Source of the DNA: Spirogloea muscicola
Taxonomy: Eukaryota > Streptophyta > Zygnematophyceae > Spirogloeales > Spirogloeaceae
Length of the DNA stretch: 64,000 nt
NCBI GenBank assembly: GCA_009602725.1
Contig: WELB01000248.1
Location: forward strand, 122,638-186,637
Reading direction: 5' to 3'
The position numbers and the translations under genes were made by a program. The notes beneath the pieces are model-generated. The model worked only from the letters and a program-made list of their open reading frames with translations. It ran no database searches and was not told the origin of the DNA. Shown piece by piece: positions 25,345-36,187 of this stretch; position 1 is the first letter of the stretch, and every line of letters begins with the position of its first letter.

Positions 25345-25888
25345 CTTGCCCGGTATGATAATTACTAAGCACCCACTAGTGCAGTGGCATTGGTGTGGTA
25401 TTACATTACTGCTTGGAATACTTCCTCCTGTCGGCGCCGGCCCCCAGGGGCCTGCCTGGCGGCCGCGGTCGGTCCGTCAGCCGGAGGCCGGCTGGCCAGC
25501 CTGGACGTCACGAGCGTGGCCCGTGGCCGATCGCATTGCCCGTTTCTTTCTCTCTTGAATAGACCGAGATGCCGTGCCCTCGTGCGAGACGTGCGGCACG
25601 CCCGACATGGTGGCGGGCGCCGCGGCGCGTGGGCAGGAAGACGAATGCGGCTGCCATTGTTAAATCAGCGGCTGTGAAAGCCAGCCAGGTGCATGCAGAC
25701 AGTATTTGTCGATACATAGCAGAGAATGCGCGGTGCAGGCCTTTTCTCTCCTTCTGCATTTCCGAAGCTTGTCCTCCTCCCTCTGAGAGTCTTTCCCTCT
25801 TCTATAAGAGTCTCGCGTTGCTCGGCCCTCGGCTCAGACGCGCCAGGCTCTTGCCTCCACACCTGCTTGCCCATCTGGCCACCTGCAC
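25345..25888 (+). promoter_or_regulatory. Upstream region and module of Cys-rich gene copy 4
   Basis: Matches 52,970-53,684 before copy 5 nearly base for base, including a GC-rich palindrome-prone centre (GCCGCGGCGCG near 25,620) and GCGGCTGTGAAAGCCAGCC. The shared region reaches about 540 bp upstream of the ATG, longer than in copies 1 and 2. Confidence 0.5.
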
Positions 25889-27544
25889 ATGGCGACATCC
25901 AGTCTGGCTTGCGAAGCTCGTCGGCTGCGCTTCCGCTACCTCGTGCTGCTTGCCGCTCTTGCACCTTTCTGCTGCAGCCATGTTGACGCTGCCAAGGAGG
26001 AGCTCGAGTACGCCATTCTCAGCGACGAGACAGGGGAGATGTTTCACACCAAGGGGCTGCCAGTTGGCATGACGACCAACAGCGACGACTGCATCCTGGT
26101 GCATCACACAGGCTGCACTGCGAGGGCAAGGTGAGTGGACGAACTGCCCCCTTTGCTACTGCTGTCATGCCTTGCGAGGGCAGTATCTTCTGTGCTGTTC
26201 CCTCTACTCAGTGCATCCCAGAATAAGTGGCAAGTCTGCGCAGATAAGCAAAATGGAACTCTCTTTTTAACCTTCAGAAACGTGGTCCGTGGAACTGACT
26301 GTTTCCTTCTTGATGCGGCAGATGGCGCTGTGTGACATGTGAGGCAGGAGATCACGTGGCGGCTGATCGTTTTACCAGCTGCCATGTCAAATTCGAGCCC
26401 GTGGAAGGAGCATCCTTAGTTCGTTTGACTTGTCAGCCTGTTAACCACATGACAGAGGGCGTCTCCAAGCTTGTGGATACTGGCTACTACCCCAAGCTCT
26501 TTCCAACAGCGCTACGCAAGTGCACCTGGCCTCATGAGCGCGTCCCTCCACTCCGGCCTCATCGCACAAAAGTCTGTAATGATACCCAGGACCGTTATGA
26601 AGGGCTTCAACGCGAGAGGCGACTGGCAGGCTCCACGTGCTCAAGTAACGGCTGCACAAACAAGCCGTGCAGCGGCGCTCCTGGCGGTACCGCAGGCAGT
26701 TGTGGCTGCCAAGGAGACTGCACCCCTTCGTGTGAGATACACCTCCACCCAATTGTGTCAACACCTGATTCGGAATAGTCAAACATACATTGAAGTGTTG
26801 TGTTGGTTCCAAAGCATGGGGCCAGCCATGGATACGGCCTGCACGTTACACAAGTACTGCAATGGTCCACACAGTAGAACTTATTCACGTCTTCGCTGAA
26901 GTACTCAAGTTTTCACCATATGAATTGGCGAGTCTTGCACGTCGACTTTGTTGCCTGCAGTGTGAGTACGGGACGATGACCATGGCTCCTGCTTGTTGTT
27001 GCCACTTTCTGGCAGGCGGGTGCGCATGCCAAGACGTAGGGACCAATGGCAACACCAATTGCCAGTGCGTATCAACAGCTTCCGGCAATGGTAAGGAGGA
27101 GGCCACAGGTGCATGTTCCTCGTAAGAGAGCAAGACACTCTATATCATGTAAAAAGCTCAAGGATACAACACGAGTGTATGGCTAGACGCATCGTCAGCT
27201 CCTCTCACGATGCTAGCTGCGCAGGACAGCCGTTCAGGTGTTAGCTCCAGTAACCTGCCTATTCGTATCCTGTAGAACTGCTGTGCTCTGCCCATAAAGC
27301 AACCGCTGTGGTCCTTTGTATCAGAACCTCAAAAGTTTGCATTGTTCTGGCAGCTTGTAAGACGCCACCGGCGCCGCCACCTCCAGTCTGTGCGAACCAT
27401 GGATGTGCATGTTCCGCAGTGATGGGTGGCTACCTCTGCACATGTCACACAGATGGATGTAGTGGGTGCTCTGGCGGAGACTTTGGAACAAACGAAGGGA
27501 ATCATGTGGGATGTAGCGGCGTTGATTGTGGTCATTGTTTGTGA
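25889..27544 (+). CDS. Secreted cysteine-rich protein, family copy 4 (intact type A)
   Basis: Exons 25,889-26,130, 26,322-26,731, 27,016-27,090 and 27,354-27,544 total 918 nt (305 aa plus stop) with no internal stop. Introns are GTGAGT...GCGGCAG, GTGAGA...TTTCTGGCAG and GTAAGG...TTCTGGCAG, phases 2, 1, 1. Residues 1-34 are a signal peptide (YLVLLAALAPF core, cleavage probably after HVDA). Residues 36-80 carry KEELEYAILSDETGEM and DDCILVHHTGC. Residues 81-217 form the conserved Cys domain, with pairs such as CVTC, TSCH, LTCQ, RKCTW, VCND and a C-rich end. The last exon adds PPAPPPP and about 11 cysteines in 63 residues. The best reference copy of the family. Likely extracellular or cell-wall; no enzymatic motif seen and no family recognised. 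Confidence 0.8.
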
Positions 27545-28150
27545 AGTGGTCGACTTCCTGACTGTACGGAGATTGCGGAGCTTGACTTGCCACATCAGCG
27601 AGACTAGAAGGTACATGGATCTGAAGTTCTCAACTTGCCCTGCCTTAGTGGACGACATGCACTAGTGGATCGCAGACCTTGATGATTCAAATGAATGGGG
27701 CTAGAAGATTGACAACTTTCAACTTCGAAATTGCGGCTGCTTAAACTTAGGGCGGCTGTGAAGATCAGCCTGTTCATTACAGAGAGACAGGGAGGACATT
27801 TTAGAGATGCGGAGCCGTCAGGCTGGGCAATAGGGCCCTCCCAGTACTCCCGTTGGGGGGCTGCGTTGCCTGAGAGCCTACATTTTACGAACGGTATATG
27901 ACAAATTTCTATGTAGAAGAACTCATCAATAACGGCTTCGGATATTTGTTTCTAAAATCTGCGCTACATGGTGTACTCTTACATTCGTGTGATTGCCTAA
28001 GCAGGCATAATGAGCAAGATTCTTGTGCAAGATGCTGCGTCCACAGGCACACCATTTTATCAAGTGCAATTGTCAGGCGCCTAGGTAATTTGTAAGAAGC
28101 AAACAATGTCTAGCATCAGACTAGCAAAGAAGTCCACAAGCCGCCTCGCC
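27545..28150 (+). other. Downstream DNA of copy 4, truncated at the GT61 gene
   Basis: Homologous to 4,199-4,860 and 55,347-55,955. The match stops at about 28,140, just before the glycosyltransferase gene, so this junction is a duplication or insertion boundary. Confidence 0.6.
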
Positions 28151-28155
28151 TGTGG

Positions 28156-30894
28156 ATGAGCGCCACGCTGAGTGCGGCACTTCAGGCACGGACGCCGCCG
28201 TCGCCGCCGAAGCAGCGGCAGCGCCGCAGCGCCCTGACGCGCCTCGCTTGCACCCTAGTGGTGGCTGGTGCAGTCTATGCCACGGCCGCGCACTGCCGTG
28301 GCAAAGGCGGCTCTGGCGGCGCTGGCGGCGGCAGACGACACTTTGATGGGGCATTGCGTGAGCTTGCGACGAGCTCAGCACGGAACAACGATGCTGCGCT
28401 ATCGGCAGAGGCTGCGGCAACGTGGGGCGGGTGGAAGCTGGAGAGCCCGTTCGGATTCCGTTCGGAAGCAGCAGCTGTGGGTCATGGCACCGGCTTGCTT
28501 CGACGGGAGCGGGCTAGCGGAGCTCGCAGGCGCCAGTTTCGTCTCACCGTCTCCAAAGGCTGCCGCTTCTCCCACCATGGTGCCACTACTGCCATCAGAA
28601 TCACTGGAAGAAACGCCCCGCGTGCACCGCGCACGACTTCAGACGGGCTGGCACTTCAAGCGCAAGCCCGCTGGCTGGCTCGCCCGTGGCGCTGCCAATA
28701 ACCGCATCGACTGGCGCCCCGGCACCACGTTCCTGCTTCTACTCCCCCGGTCCACCACCAATGTTGCGCACTTGGTACAATCTGCTAATAGTCTCCTGCT
28801 TCTCGCTGCTGCCACCGGCCCGGCTCTTCGCCTGCCCGTACACAGGTGTGCTCTCTGCGCCCTGCCTCCTGAGCCCAAATGCGAAAAGACAACAGCTGGC
28901 CGGAGCTCACTTAGGCACGGAGGGAGCACATACATACATGCCTTGAGTGCGTCCATATCCATGTCAACAATTCAAGGTCCAACTATCCCGCCTCGTCCAG
29001 TCTAGTAGGCAGCCTGCTCAAGCACAGAAACGGCTTGCGCCATTACGGGCCTGCCAGATGCTGTCGGAGTCTGCGTGTTATAGAACGCCGGTATTCACGG
29101 TAGCTCTTGTCGTATTGATTGGCGACCGGAAGGAGGAATAGTCTCAGCTTCCTTCAGTGTCCCTATTAAGCAGCAGCACCAATCCGTCTTATAGGTGACT
29201 CTACTTCTGCTGCTCTCTCTCTCTCTGCCTAGCTTGCCAGATGCTCATCCAGTGCAGCTGTGCTCAGGGTGTTGCTTCAGAGAAGCCAGAAGTTTGTGGA
29301 GCGGATGAGATTGCATGGGCCCAATGGTTTCCATGCTGTGGTGCTGAGAGAGGCCCTGAGAGCTGCATTGGAACAGCAATTAGGCCCTGACTGGCCTGCC
29401 TTCGAAGCTGCGGAACTCATGCAAGATTCTCCACTGGCTAGTGACTCTGTCCACTTTGAGTCTTCGTTGCACAATGCAAGTGACAAGTACCCAGTGTGCT
29501 TTGAGCAGGCCATCCTTCCTGGCCTTCTCAAGGTGAGACCCAATGTCTTTGTCTGATATACCTTGCTGATGCAAATTCTTGATGTCCTCTTCTTTGAAGA
29601 TGTCTTACTTGCAGAGACTGTTCAGAATGGTACTTTCTCCTGAAGTCCTTTCAATGGGTTTTCTTCTTTGTGTTCCAACCTGCTGATGGCCTTGAGATGG
29701 AACAATTGCTTCAATCGAATAGACAGGCCCCTTGCTGACATGGACCTGTCTGAGGCATGACATCTCACTGCTGTCCCCCTGCAATAAGTTTTTCACTCCC
29801 TTGGCAGATGGAGTATCACGAGGGCTGCTGACCTTGTGTCGACCTCGTCCATGACGGCAGGGCACTGTCTATCCAGGCGACATTAATGTCGCCGAAGCAT
29901 TCCAACAGAGGCTTCACAAAGCCTTGGAGCTGGGCAGCACCTCTTCTGCGAGTGCTACAAAATTTGTGCAACTGACCTCAGCTGCCTCTTTGCAATATTC
30001 AACAATGCTACAACTCCTTTATGCGCAAAGAGTCGGCACAAGGCGCGTGTTTACAGATACGAGCGAGGAGGCCTTCCGATCGATGATTCAGAATCTAGGG
30101 CCGAGTGTACAAGTTCGTACTGTGAAATTTGATTTTATGAGCTTCAAGGAGCAATTCATAGCATGTCAGAAAGCTCATGTGGTGGTCGCAATACATGGAG
30201 CGAACCTGCTCAACCCTACAATGTTTTCACGTGCTGGTACAGCAATCATGGAGATTGCGCCATACAAGGTATTGTATAATGCAGTATGTAGTGGTCACTC
30301 TATATTGAGCTGTTGCTTGTTGCAGCAAAGCCAATCAACGCCCATCATGTCCGATGCTAGATGCTGTGTAAATTGCAGATGGAGAAGGTTGCAATGCACT
30401 CCAAGTTCTTGCTGGGCATCATGACAAACATCAACTTCCTCTGAACCAAATAGGTACAGCATCCCATGCACGATGTGCAGCCCATGGCGACAGGGCTTCT
30501 TTATTATGGCCATCATTGCAGTCAGGGAACAATGTATGTGGAGGATAGAAAATGGGAACACCTCAGTCGCAAGGAATGTGCGATGGACGCTAGCTGCACG
30601 GCCTTCCACACGCACGGGCGGAATGTCAGCCTGAGCGATGCTGATGTCGTGCAACTTCAGGAATTATTGTCTGCAGCTTGCAGCTCTGCCAGACAAAGGT
30701 TCGACTTGATTGGTGCAGATGACACCCTTCGTAAGGCTGTCAAGAAAAGCAATGCTTCAGAACCAGAGTTGAACTGCTTTCCGATGCCTTTTCATTATGC
30801 ATCCTCACCGATGACATTGAGGCATCGCTATGATTGGATGAGCTCAGGCGGACTACAGCGTCCGAGAACTTGCATTCTCAAAGAAATTGCATAG
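28156..30894 (+). CDS. GT61-family (DUF563) glycosyltransferase-like gene
   Basis: Inferred exons are ?-28,845, 29,241-29,532, 29,861-30,268 and 30,454-30,894; junction phases (2, 0, 0) agree. The key family signature is near the end of exon 3: HVVVAIHGANLLNPTMF followed by IMEIAPYK, matching the HGAGLTN...EI.P motif of GT61 enzymes. Exon 1 contains WRPGTTFLLLLPRSTTNVAH, and exon 2 ends VCFEQAILPGL, both GT61-like. GT61 enzymes transfer sugars such as xylose or GlcNAc to glycans or proteins in the secretory pathway. The N-terminus is uncertain: a frame from 28,156 has a type II anchor (LTRLACTLVVAGAVYATAA), but the catalytic frame of exon 1 starts only at 28,268 in another phase. No intron joining the two was convincing, so a frameshift or missed splice lies between 28,330 and 28,480. 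Confidence 0.7.
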
Positions 30895-32489
30895 CCTTGC
30901 ATATTAAGTTATGTTGTAGAGTACGAGCTACTATTGCGTTGTGCTCTGCCGGCATCTAAGATGAGGCTGAGGCGGCTCCGATATCTGAACCAGTGCATGT
31001 CATCTTCACCAGTCAAACATTAGGTGGCAAGAACATAGGTTTTGCAGTTTGTGGCCTGGTGCGAGGAGAGCTATCTTCGACATCCTTCTGCTATTCTGAA
31101 CATACCTCCCACCCAGTACTTGGGAGCATATGCAAAGCACTGGACAACCACAAGCTCGTGGTAAACAGCAGGCTACATAAGAGGGCTCTATACCCACAAC
31201 TCCATGTCAAGATTGAGTGCACAGCACACACGGACTTCTGTCAGGTGCACAGTGAGCATCTGGTAGTGATGTTTGCAAACTGCACGAGTATCAAGTAAAT
31301 TCTCCGGACTGTCGTCCAACTGTCAAGATGATAAGCAAAGCACAGCAGTCTGTCCATTACAGCGAGCACGCCACATGAAAGTTTACAACCGGCAATGCGG
31401 CTCAATTTGAATATTCTAATCATCACTGTTAGGGGCCACCAATGTAAACGCTGGCCGGGTGGGCTTGGTTCACACCTGCGGGGAACCTTGGCCGCCAGAT
31501 TTCCTGCTGAAATACTTGCACAAGCCAAAAGCAAGATACTGTACAGGAGGTCCTTACTTGAAAGACAAGGTACACATGTTGTTTGAGTCAGTTCTTGCCA
31601 GTCGTTTTGTGTCAACGAATGCTTGTTTGACGAGCAGAGCGAGTGGGAATTCTTATCCCCAACAATTGGAGTCGCCCTGTGTGTGACCTTCGCAAGCCTG
31701 CATCAGTGTCAATTTCATGCACTCGTGCTGAGCAGCCGTGCAGCTTTACAAGTGTGCGACGTGGCTGGTATGGCTGTTGAGGTAGCAGAGTGTCATTCGT
31801 TGTTGGCTGGTCAATGGTGGGCTGCTTCAGGTTCACACGGGGCTGACTCCCTTCCTGGAATAGATGACTCTTCGCCACCATCTACATGCTCAGATGAAGG
31901 AGTCAATACGGAACACACAATATGTATGTGCACAAAACATCATGAGTACTTGCAAGATTGCGCAACATGCGGGTGGCATCCATTCTTGAAAAGTGGGGAG
32001 AAAGAGAGCCCGCATCCCAACCATTCAAACACCGTGCGTACCTGCCACTGGGCCGTGAATTTGGTATCCGAGAAGAAAGAACAAAGAAGAGAAGGGCTCG
32101 CCCATTGAGGATAGGGGCTGGAAAAGCCAGCCCAGAAAAGAATGAACAAAGGACGAGAAGGGGCGAGGGGAAGTAAGCGTGGTGGAGAGCTCGGCCGTCT
32201 CGTACGGCGTGGCTGTTGGGGTGATCCAGGCGCGGCCGCTCAGGCCCGCTATCCCCCCACTGCCGAGAGCGGGCAGTGATTGCTGCTCGGATCCCCGCCT
32301 GGCGCGGTGCCCGCCGCCTCAGCGCGGCGCGAGCGCCCCTCTCCGGGCGCCCGCGCCCGACTCCCGGCTTGGGGCGGGCAGGCCCTCGACGCGGCGCCCT
32401 GGGCCCCGGCAGGCGCCGCCGACTCCGCAGCCTCGCTACGCCCCCGCTCGGGTCATAGGCAGCCGCTATACTGCCCAGCACAGAAGAAA

Positions 32490-32570
32490 GAAGTGGCTCC
32501 CCCAAGGGGGGCAAGGGCTGTGAGAAGCCAGCCCGAAAAGAATTGACAATGTGCGAAGGGGCCAAACTAC
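32490..32570 (+). repeat. SINE-like short dispersed repeat (group B)
   Basis: GAAGTGGCTCCCCCAAGGGG, GGGCTGTGAGAAGCCAGCCC, then AAAAGAATTGACAATGTGCG: same order as 49,380-49,460. The second box is diverged (GTGCGAAGG). Confidence 0.5.
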
Positions 32571-33241
32571 GAGCTAAGCAGCGACTTCGGGGCCTGAAGA
32601 AGAAGTGGCTCTCCCAAGAGGCTATGGCAGAACTCTCAGTAACCTCTCGTCAGTAGATGCAAAGGAGAAGAAAGGGCTCGCCCATTGAGGATAGGGGGCT
32701 GGAAAATGCCAGCCCAAAGAAAAATGAACAAAGGACGAGAGGCAGCCCCATCCTACCGCCCTGTCTTTCCGCCTGCAAGCTATTCTGATTTGCATCTACT
32801 GACGAGAGGTTACTGAGCGTTCGCTTACTGCTGTCTCAGTCCTTAGCACTCCGACTCCTTCAGACCTTGTCCATTCTATTGGGCTGGCCTCTCCCAGCCA
32901 CCAGTTAATCTGGCCGCGCGTGCTCCTGAAACGGCTCAATAGGCCCGAAGAGAAGCCGAAAAGCCCTTAAAAGCCCGCTCCAATGGGGAGGCCCCACCTT
33001 GACGAGCGAAGGCGGGTACCGGTCAGGCTAGCGGCGGGTAAAGGTGGAAGGGTGAGGGAAAAGCAACCCCAGGCTACACTGGCCTTGGTGATTAAGGGTG
33101 GAGGGGCAGGTCGGAAATAGCGGTCTCAGGCTACACTGGCCTTGGGATCGAGGGTGGAGGGGGAGCCAAACGGGCCAAAGAGCCTGCTGTAAAGAAAACA
33201 GAACCATTCTTTCCGACCGGAGATACGCGAGCGGAGGGCTG

Positions 33242-33266
33242 GGACCGAGTAGGTTCGACTCGGTCC
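33242..33266. repeat. Perfect hairpin with GGTTCGA loop
   Basis: GGACCGAGT, loop AGGTTCG, ACTCGGTCC: 9-bp perfect arms. No tRNA fold could be drawn around it. Confidence 0.6.
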
Positions 33267-33606
33267 AGATTCATCCTTCGAGCCGACTTGCCGCCGCCGC
33301 CGCCACCGCCGCCGTCGCTGCTGTTGTCGTCGCTGCCATTGTTGCTGCCGTCGTCGCCGCTGCTGTCGTCGTCGCGGTCTCTGCCGCCGCCACCGCTGAA
33401 CAACCAGCGGACATCGAGTGAGCGTTCCGGACGTGCCAGGAAGGCACGGGCTGGCGCATTAGGTCGTCTACTTGAGGAGCCTTCTACCGGCGAACCCCGT
33501 CAACCCGTACGTAAACCGGTGCTTTGGCTAGACATACTTGATCTTGCTTTATCCCCATCCAATGTATTGATTGCATCTTTGTGAGCATTCTGTACTGGTC
33601 CTAACA

Positions 33607-33733
33607 CCCTTCATTGGGCGTGAAACTGGTTCTGTCCGAAGTCCCTTAATTGGGCTTGAAACTGGTTCTGTCCAGACTCCCTTGATTGGGCGTGAAACCG
33701 GTTCTGTCCGAAGTCCCTTAACTGGGTGTCATC
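33607..33733 (+). repeat. 36-bp tandem repeat, about 3.5 units
   Basis: Units start at 33,607, 33,643, 33,679 and 33,715 with the core TTGGGCGTGAAACTGGTTCT. Thirty-six is a multiple of three, and one frame reads PLIGRETGSVRS repeatedly, but no gene surrounds it. The array ends 15 bp before the left LTR of the gypsy element. Confidence 0.85.
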
Positions 33734-33747
33734 AAATATACCGTTAC

Positions 33748-34259
33748 TGTAAGGAACCTCGCCCTACACACGCATTTAGGGTGAGCAGTCCTTCTTGAGT
33801 TCGGCTGTGGGGGGTTTACGGACCAACCCACTACACAGGCAAAGCACTAGCGCATAGGCGCAGCGGAAGACAGGCCCCGTGGGGCCGCCGTCCGGCGGCG
33901 ACTCCACCTCCTGGGCGCAGGCCGGCGCAGCAGGCCCCGCAGCAAGGTGCGGCGGCGGCTGCGGCAGCGAGCAGCGGCAAGGCTGCTCCTGGGCTTCACC
34001 GGCTCGAACTCGTCTGTTCCGCCTCTGCCTCCAAGGGTCCTCGTGATTCCCCGTGCCACCCCCCCTCCAGGGGTGTGAGCGGGTCGCCCCATGGCCTGCC
34101 TTGCGGCGGGCCAAAGATCCTCCCTTGAACGGGCGGATCCTAGCGAGGGTGTTTCTGGACGGGCGGGACCTGCCACCTGGCCGGCCCACTTGTCCCAAAT
34201 ATCCGGTCACGTAATGCCAACAGAGCCATGCGGCTTAACCAAACGGCTGGTTCATTACA
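33748..34259 (-). repeat. Left (3') LTR of the gypsy element
   Basis: 512 bp, starts TGTAAGGAACCTCGCCC and ends GGTTCATTACA on the plus strand. Aligns with 45,291-45,831 apart from an indel of about 30 bp in the GGGCGGGCC-rich part. Confidence 0.85.
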
Positions 34260-34347
34260 TACCTCCACACTCTGGTGTTCACGTCCTCGGGAACAACGAG
34301 AGAACAGCCGACAGGTATTAAGATGCCCGACGGCTGCTGCCTCTACC

Positions 34348-34878
34348 ATCTAGGGATCTAGGGTTCTAGAACTGTGTGTGGAGCCGCGCTGTACCACCTC
34401 ATGCGCGCATTATAAGGCCCACACACAGTGAAGTGTCGGCGGGGTACTGAGGGGCTCAGGGTTTATCCCTGAGCTAGGGAGTCCGGTGGTCTCAGCGGTT
34501 TGTGGATCGATTGGATCTCCACCGTTGGGGTTGGCGCCGACCCGTGAGATCCAGGCTGGCAGCGCTAGGGCGAGCCGCCGGGTTCAGGGTTTGAGGGGCT
34601 GGGGAGGCTTGCTCCCTTGCACTCACTAGGGCGTACGCCACCGATCCCCGCCGGCCCAGCAGAGCGCACTGCAAGCGCGGCAGTACGGGGGTCGAGTAGT
34701 GAGGTTGCCAGCAGCAGCCACAGCGGCAGCAGCGGCAGCGGCGGCGGCGGCAGCAGCTTCACACGGGAGCTTCTGCAAATCCCCGCAAGGCGTGACAGCG
34801 GCGGCTGCAGCTTGCAGCAATTCCCTGTGCGCTTCGTCATTCAACACCAGCACAGATGTCAGAACTCAAATCTGTACA
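34348..34878 (+). repeat. 5' LTR of the copia element (truncated by inversion)
   Basis: Matches 39,350-39,874 (GTGTGTGGAGCCGCGC... to CTCAAATCTGTACA). It holds a GCAGC-rich tract. The missing first 47 bp, from TGTTG to ATCTAGGG, are found in reverse at 44,034-44,080. Confidence 0.85.
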
Positions 34879-36187
34879 TGGTATCAGAGGATTGGTGGCG
34901 GGAATTGAACACTTTGAGGGCAAGGACTGGCGATTGTGGCGGATGACGGTCGAGATGACTCTCCGCGCGTACCGGCTCTGGAGCGTCGTGCTAGGGGAAG
35001 GACCAGCATCTGATGCGTCAGAGAAAGCTTCTCAGGAGTGGGAGGAGCAGAACGCAGTTGTTCTAGCTTTCTTGATGAACAGCCTGGACCAGCACCACCT
35101 TACTCAGATTGTGCCATCAGGCACTGCTGCAGAAGCCTGGGGAAAGCTGGTGGCCTACTGCGAACCAACAGGCCAGCAGAAGATGCTGGCGGTGCAGCAG
35201 AAGCTTCTGAACTTCCAGATGCAGGAGGGAGCAAAGCTGGCAGAGCACCTTACAGAGTTCAAGCGCCTTGTAGATGAGATGGAGGCAATTGGAGCAAGCA
35301 TGGAAGCAAGTCTGAAGAGCTTCCAGGTGGCGATCCTCCTCAACAGCTTGAAGCACATTCCCAGGTTCAACACTGTTATCACCCTCCTTGACAGTGTGGA
35401 GGACGAGAAGCGCAGCCTGGAGTTCGTGCGGGGAAGATTGTTGCAGGAGGAGAAGAGAGCCCAAGAGAGAGGAGACGAGACTGAGGCCAAGGCATCAGCA
35501 ATGCTGGGTCAAGTGGATATAGGTATGGGTCACAGGACTGGCTTTCAGGGTCAGAACGGAGGACAGGGAGATATTCGTGCCAGCAGAGGTGCCTGCCACT
35601 TCTGCAGGAAGCAGGGTCATTGGAAGGCTCAGTGTCCAGCTCTACGAGCGAAGCTGCAAAGGGACAGGTCACACGTTGCCCAAGGGGAGCACGCCAGCAC
35701 TTCCTACTCTGCAGCCACAGGTGAAACATGTTCCGAAACTCGTGAATACCACTCGTGGTTGGTGGATTCAGGAGCAAGTGCACACATGACTTGCAGAAGG
35801 GAGTGGCTGTAGGAGTATAAGGAGGTCAAGAACTGCCGTGTTTTGTTTGGGAACAATACTGCCGCAGTTGCTGTGGGGAAGGGCTCGGTGGACATAGTTG
35901 CTCAAGTTGCCGGCAAGACCTTCAAGACCACTTTGCAGGATGTCCTCCATGTTCCTTATCTGGCTAGAAATCTCTTGTCTGAGAACATCCTCAACAGCCA
36001 GAAGCTTCGACTTGTGTTCAATCCACAGGGCTGCACGATCCTCAATAGAGACGGAGAGGTGGCTGCCGTGGGGGAAAGGAGTGGTGGACTCTGCTGGCTT
36101 GTGGGTGAGGCTTTGACCCTGGGAAGACAATGCAACGTGGCAGTAGCAAACAAGAATGACAACCTGCAGTTATGGCATCGCAGGCTG
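34856..36187 (+). pseudogene. Copia gag-protease (in-frame stop, then frameshift)
   Basis: Gag begins at ATG 34,856, inside the 5' LTR, and translates through the primer-binding site (HGIRG), as Ty1 gag also starts in its LTR. A UBN2-type gag is followed by the zinc knuckle CHFCRKQGHWKAQC near 35,595 and the protease motif LVDSGASAHMT near 35,762. TAG at 35,810-35,812 interrupts (REWL then stop), and the frame is open again to LLSENIL. Near 36,185 a 2-base loss inside LWHRRLGH disrupts the integrase zinc-binding site. The element is probably not autonomous now. Confidence 0.8.
34879..34890 (+). other. Copia primer-binding site (initiator tRNA-Met type)
   Basis: TGGTATCAGAGG directly abuts the LTR end CTGTACA. 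TGGTATCAGAGC is the usual sequence complementary to the 3' end of initiator tRNA-Met in plant copia elements. Confidence 0.85.

Larger units (their letters stand above)
30895..33600. other. Intergenic DNA with short repeats; weak coding hints only
   Basis: 30,993-31,298 is an open frame of 101 codons directly after the GT61 stop, with no recognisable domain. Around 31,460-31,570 a segment containing GEPWPPDFLLKYLHKPKARY reads like protein and ends at a possible AAG-GTACAC donor, but no partner exon was found. 32,180-32,480 is very GC-rich with no coding sign. Group-A and group-B short repeats lie at 32,092-32,160, 32,490-32,570 and 32,670-32,745. A 57-bp direct repeat (GGCTACACTGGCCTTGG) occurs at about 33,072 and 33,129, and trinucleotide repeats at 33,285-33,400. 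Confidence 0.4.

Noticed and set aside
33242-33266. tRNA gene suggested by GGTTCGACTC
   Set aside because: The T-loop stem does not pair in tRNA register and no acceptor or anticodon arm is present.
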